Program-made: the position numbers and the translations under genes
The notes under the pieces: generated by a model
Database searches by the model: none
Told to the model about the DNA's origin: nothing
What the model saw: only the letters and a program-made list of their open reading frames with translations
Part shown: piece after piece, positions 59,354-64,000 of the stretch
Layout of the letters: each line of letters opens with the position of its first letter
How positions within the stretch are numbered: the stretch's first letter is position 1
Source: Cyprinodon diabolis
Taxonomy: Eukaryota > Chordata > Actinopteri > Cyprinodontiformes > Cyprinodontidae
Assembly (NCBI GenBank): GCA_030533445.1
Contig: CM060072.1
Location: 16,685,267-16,749,266 of the forward strand
Reading direction: 5' to 3'
DNA: 64,000 nucleotides

Positions 59354-62300
59354 TGATGGCAATTTGAATATTAATATAGAGAAAAGTATGAACAGAAATA
59401 ATTTTGTTAATATCTATAAGCACAGTATTTCTGCTAAAGAGGAAGACGTGGTGAAACTGTGAAAATATGTGTCGTATGAGACTGAGTCTCTGACTGTTAA
59501 GTGTTTATCGAGAGAGACAATCCGGGAAAAGAAACAGTCTCAGCAGTGCTGACCTGATGGTAAAGGTCTGAGCAGTTTGTGCCAAGGATGTGTGAGCTCT
59601 GCAGAGATGTGGAATTGTTTGTATGATCTGAACCTGTCTTGATTTGTGGATGAGCCATACAGAGGTAGATATGCACAAAACAGACTGAACTTTAGACAAG
59701 GTGGGATGAAAGATATAGCCAACACTTGATCATGATATATTTCTTACGGTATATTTTGGTCGATACAATATAATTCAAACATCACATCCTTGTAAATAAT
59801 AAAAACTCCTCAGATAAAACTGTCAAGTCTATGAAACTACCCTAATATAGCATCTTCAAAATGTTCAGTTTAACAAAACATAAGAAAATATGTATTTTCA
59901 TGGCTACAAAGAGATAAAATGCATATTTTAACCATATGATTATCTCAGCCTATTATATTTCCCTGGAAATTGGTTTTTATTAGCTTTCATATTTCCAATA
60001 AGAAAAATACGAAAAAACCTGAAAGACTATGCTCACAAATTATATAATAAACTACCAAAAAACTCATAGCTAACTTCAAAATACAAACTAAAGGTCATCA
60101 GTCAATTTTCTAACATCTCTCTTTAGATGGATCCTTACTGACACTGTAGGAAGCCCCTTCTGTTTCTGTCATTCAAGCCATCTACAGCTCTGTTTTAGAA
60201 CTGATTTATATTGTTTGGTTCTTAATAAATGCCTGGTTTAGTTGGTGTTTCTCATCATAATCAAAACTGAGCAGATCAAAGCCTTATTTTTTACCTAGTC
60301 ACAGCGAATTTTGTCAACATTAGTACTCTCAGGATTAAAAAATACAATGATCCACATTGATCTTTTGATATTGATGCAAAATGTATACATCAGCCCATAC
60401 CATCATCTTTGAATTATATCTTTAGTTTGAAATTTAAAAAAGCAAGAGAGGTATACAGGTTTCTATTATTATTCTTTTTACAGTTAAAATAATGATTTTG
60501 ATTTCAGTCCCCAATAAGTTAGAACTTAGAAATAAAATGGTCTTGACAATTGAGGTGGTTTTGGTGAGCTGATATTGATATCTGAATTGTGAAAGATGGG
60601 CAGTTTATATATTACACTACTGCTCTTAGATTTGTGATACTAATAGAATGGAAGATGGTATTGTGACAGTCTTTGTGATATCTGCAATGTCACATCGTAT
60701 TGTGATGAAGCTGGTGATTTACTGTATTCCTAATTAGGAACCTTAACTTGAGCAAACCAAACATGGCAGGGATTAGTTCAGTCAAAACAAATTTATCAAA
60801 TCATAAAAAACATATTGACCTGTACTATATATATATATATATAAAATATGAGACATACAGAATCAAGGTAACTTCAACAGAACCTGTCCGACATTTTGGA
60901 ATTAAGATGTCAAATATAAATAATACATCATAAAAACTCTGACATTCATCATCTGGAAAGGGCTAAAACTGGCTAAAGAAATGTTTTAAACAAAGAAAGG
61001 AACAGTAAAGTTTATAGCGATGCATCATTCTATAAATGACCAGCCAAACCAAACATATTCATATTACTTGGTAGAGTTCCTATGAGTAACGTTAGAGGTC
61101 CAAAATCTAAATACCTTGTGACCAAAAACAATGAAATAATCTTTCTCACATTCTAATGACAAATGATCCCAAAGGATGTAGAGGAAAATGTCCTGAGGAC
61201 CGACAACAAGACAGTTATTAATAGCAATTTTAAATATCTGCAATAAAACTGCCTATACAGTAAATGTGTGGAAATTGTATGAACTATACACACAAAATGA
61301 CTCATATTTGCTTGAATTTGTACATGTTCTTTATTTGTTTTCTAGCAATTTTGTTGTTTCTTTTGATGTATATGGATTTTTCTCTCAACTGCTCAACAGA
61401 TTGGTTGTGCAATTTTAAGAGCTAGATCGTCAGCATGCGAGTTATGAAGAACAGAGAACGATTTAAAGAATGCAAATTCCTCTCTCCCACTTTAATGTTC
61501 TGCGGCCTGACAGCGAGGGAGGAAAAGCTTCAGAAAGCTTCTCCAACAAAGCTCCATTTTCTTTCCCCCTCTCTTCCTGCCTCTTCCATTACAGACACAC
61601 TGATCCCATTCTCTCTGCCAGCTTGTTTGTGGCGAAACTGATTCTGGTAGGTTAGGTGAATACTTTTGTGCTTTGATGGTGCATCAAGTAGTTTCACACC
61701 AGAGGGTCTTTGATAGCAAGAAAGAAGGGTTCTTCGTTAGTAACAGGTAAAGAAAACAGCTTCTAAAAAAACTCAAAAAAGGGTTAAGCTAAAATTAGTC
61801 TTACACCCTAAATCTCCATTTGTCCCCAGTGTGTTTTAATGTCTACAAATAATATTTTGATGTTTTCTCCCTTTTACTGCAAGAGAGCCCAAAACTCTGG
61901 AAAAGAAAAAAAAAGAACAGTAAGACTGATTGTCCAAAAGACGAGAAAAGTCCTGAATCATAAGGGCGGAGCTTTGATGAAAGCCACAGAGAGGAGGGGA
62001 GGTTGTCTGTTGTCCCTAAACTGCTGCTCGAGCTTCACTTGATGATGTATTAATCAATCAATACAAGGGAAGCTCCCTTCTATGGGTTCTGTGAAGAAAG
62101 AAGAAAAACTGTATGGCTGTTTAAAACAATTAACATATAAACAGGGCAGATATACTAAAAAAAGATCAACTTCTGCAAAGTTAAACAATTAAAGTTACCA
62201 TGCATTACAATTTTTTGTTAGCGTGTTAGTAGTAGTAACATTTTTAGCTAAAGTCTCTCAAGAAACACCATCCTAAGCCAATTTTTTTCACCACTTCCCA

Positions 62301-63137
62301 CAAATAAGAGGTCATACTATATTAAATAACCTAACTTTACTGCTTCAAACCAGGAGGTTGAAGACTTATTTTAACACACAAACTCTTATCAGTTGGCTTG
62401 TATTTAGGGTGAAAAAATAAAGGGGTCGGGAAGGGGTTGTCAGTGCTTCGCTGACATGGACAATGGACATGACACAGAAAGGCCTGAACACACCGGACAT
62501 GATTTGCCCTCCGATCTGACAGAAAATCAGATTGCATGAAGTTGTACTGTAGCACTTTAATCTCATTGAAGTTATGGTTGGTCAGCCCACACACGATTCT
62601 CTGTAACTGTGCTTGCATAGATCCGACTGAAACAGACCAGAGGTCTATTTCAGTCAATTCCCACAGGAATTCAGAAGCAATGGTATAATTCAGACATGAA
62701 CAGAGACAGTTGCAAGGTTAAAACACATCTGCTTTTGGGAAAATACTACTTAAAATGTTTAAATTGCAAGGTAAATCAACAAGGTTTGTTCCATTTGAAA
62801 ACACAGGATGCATACACAGCAGGAAGGGCACACTCAGACTTCCACAGTCATGGAAGGAGCCCAGGAGAGCAGAAAAAAATGAAACAGAGTCTCAGACATT
62901 CTTTGAACTTCGAGTAAAACAATTTGAAATAACTAGGATGCTAAATAATTGTTGAGACAATGCAGGCTTCTTCAAATAGAAAAATATGTTTGTCAACTTT
63001 ACAAAACGCTCTCTGAGAATCACTTTTCAGTGGCCTTACTCGGTTACATACTGTTAAACAGTCTGTGGCAGTGTTTTCTTTCCTTTAAATGTGGTTTCCA
63101 TTTTCTTACTTTTACTCATCGTTTTCCACCTATCCAG
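59354..63137. other. Intergenic-looking DNA, no gene recognised
   Basis: AT-rich, with a short (TA)n at 60826-60843. Patches at 61435-61660, 61890-62040 and 62400-62660 are more complex, with 61-106-codon frames, but no domain or convincing exon boundaries. Confidence 0.4.
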
Positions 63138-63355
63138 AACCAGAGTCGCAGATGAAACAGTCTCAGCAGAGACTCCCAGACTTCCCTGTCCTCGACACCT
63201 TCTCCAGCTGGGGGGGAACCCCACCCTCCCAGGCCAGCCCAGAGACTTACTCCCTGCAGCGTATGATGGGGGGTCCCCTGGGCCTCCTCCCAGAGGGACA
63301 GGCCTGGAACACCTCCCGAACTAGGCATCCAGGAGGCTTTGATAAAGAAGTCTGA
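63138..63355 (+). CDS. Putative terminal exon of an unrecognised gene
   Basis: A pyrimidine-rich stretch ending 'ccacctatccag' (63126-63137) is followed by an open frame of about 72 codons to TGA at 63353-63355. Against AT-rich surroundings it shows strong G/C preference at third codon positions (for example CTC CCA GAC TTC CCT GTC CTC GAC ACC TTC TCC AGC), the mark of real fish coding sequence. The encoded tail is rich in Pro, Ser, Gln and Gly. It includes QQRLPDFPVLDTFSSWGG, SPETYSLQRMMGGPLGLLPE, and ends GGFDKEV. No known domain is recognised and it looks intrinsically disordered. It would be spliced with one base of the first codon supplied upstream. Upstream exons and a polyadenylation signal were not identified. 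It lies divergent from sgcd. It could alternatively be an internal exon or a fossil exon. Confidence 0.5.
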
Positions 63356-63739
63356 ACCACCTCAACTTGATTTTTTTAAATACATTAAAAGTTTGTACCT
63401 GTTTTATTTGAAAAACATTGTGCACAGGTGTGTTAAGAGATGGGGTGCGGCATTTAGGTTCCGATTGATTGCCCTGATTGGCTCTGCTTTTTTTACTTTT
63501 GAAAAAGCACCTTTTTCTTACCTTTCATAATTTGGCATCTGTATCTACTACCTTGGCAGCTGCCTCTACTACCAACATGGCGGCGCCTCCAGGCAGCGGC
63601 CAAGAACAGCTCTTGACAATTTCACAGAATATGCCGCTTAATACGCTACAAACCAGACATCAATCCCACATCCAGATATTCTTGACTGTTTAAAAAGCTG
63701 CATAATGTAAACAAAAAATAAACTGTGGGATCACCTACC
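63356..63739. other. Possible 3' UTR / LINE 5' region
   Basis: Follows the putative terminal exon. It contains a GC-richer spot at 63575-63605 ('aacatggcggcgcctcc') that could be the 5' end of the following LINE. 'aaaaaataaac' at 63714-63724 includes an AATAAA. Nothing decisive. Confidence 0.35.
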
Positions 63740-64000
63740 AGACAAGGCCGAAGGAACAGATGCGAAAGATGGAGGAATTGAGGCTGCAGAAGCGGGATAA
63801 CAGCAAAGCTAAGGAGGAATTCCCACAGACCACTGCTATTATCAATCCTGCTCTCCAAAGTCCTCTCATTGGATAACAAAATGGATCATCTCAGACTTGA
63901 ACTCTCTTCGAAAAAGGAGATTGTTAAGTCCTGCGCCATCATTCTGATGGAGTCTTGGCTGCATCCAGCAATACTGGACAATGCTATAAGCCTGGAGGGG
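63740..64000 (+). pseudogene. Non-LTR retrotransposon endonuclease N-terminus, runs off window
   Basis: In one frame the segment reads RQGRRNRCER, then a stop at 63779-63781, then GCRSGITAKLRRN, SILLSKVLSLDNKMDHLRL, and ESWLHPAILDNAISLEG at the window edge. The order (basic CER…GCR-x-G linker, the NV-x-SL-x-NK-x-DEL-like start, and the T/ESWL motif with its catalytic acidic residue) is that of the apurinic-type endonuclease of CR1/jockey-group fish LINEs. This domain nicks the target DNA to prime reverse transcription. The in-frame stop suggests an inactive copy. The remainder lies beyond 64000. Confidence 0.75.

Noticed and set aside
63116..63328. 70-codon minus-strand frame at the right-end exon
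   Set aside because: Shadow of the plus-strand frame, whose third-position bias fits real coding.
1..64000. CRISPR arrays, bacterial operons, tRNA or rRNA genes, other integrated viral genomes
   Set aside because: None seen. The only tRNA-like sequence is the SINE head at 51640-51706, which is part of a retroposon.

Overview
This window is AT-rich vertebrate DNA, almost certainly from a teleost fish. The evidence is intron-bearing genes with vertebrate splice signals and a repeat load of Tc1/mariner, hAT, PIF/Harbinger, L2-like LINE, Penelope-like and tRNA-SINE sequences typical of ray-finned fish. There are no bacterial operons, CRISPR arrays or prophage. Species cannot be fixed from the sequence.

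The one gene recognised with confidence is delta-sarcoglycan (sgcd) on the minus strand. Its first complete coding exon is at 24225-24410. It encodes the cytosolic tail, the transmembrane segment and the first extracellular residues, between an AG acceptor and a GTAAGT donor. A 5' exon that ends in ATG at a GTAAGT donor lies at 58251 and above, so the start codon sits exactly on an exon junction. Intron 1 would then be about 33.8 kb (24411-58250). Positions 1-24224 would be the next intron, whose downstream exon was not found. Nearly everything else lies in or just upstream of sgcd introns.

Repeats, left to right: a 2-kb element with inverted ends (4355-6370); a hAT MITE with a perfect 8-bp target duplication (8367-8704); a TTAA-flanked MITE (10267-10785); an L2-like LINE interrupted by a hAT-type MITE (13210-13965); a decayed Tc1 (about 16630-17010); an L2-like reverse-transcriptase fragment (17460-18240); an 89-bp-arm foldback of Penelope-like terminal sequence (18453-18649); a LINE-related repeat (23414-23740); a second Penelope-like terminus (about 25868-25995); a second Tc1 scrap (29659-29715); a PIF/Harbinger remnant with a Myb-like pseudogene and a nested long-TIR module (43051-44625); a nearly intact Tc1 element with DD36E spacing (47423-48643); and a cluster of SINEs, LINE tails, (TA)n and a hAT deletion derivative that keeps only a BED finger (50249-51985).

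The right end holds the putative sgcd 5' exon and promoter. Beyond it are a DNA-transposon remnant, a plausible plus-strand terminal coding exon of an unrecognised gene (63138-63355), and a LINE endonuclease fragment running off the window (63740-64000). I found no gene cluster or defence-type system. The points most worth a second look are the structures of individual mobile elements, several exon-like or conserved-looking non-coding patches, and two unexplained coding-like segments (38363-38818 and 63138-63355).
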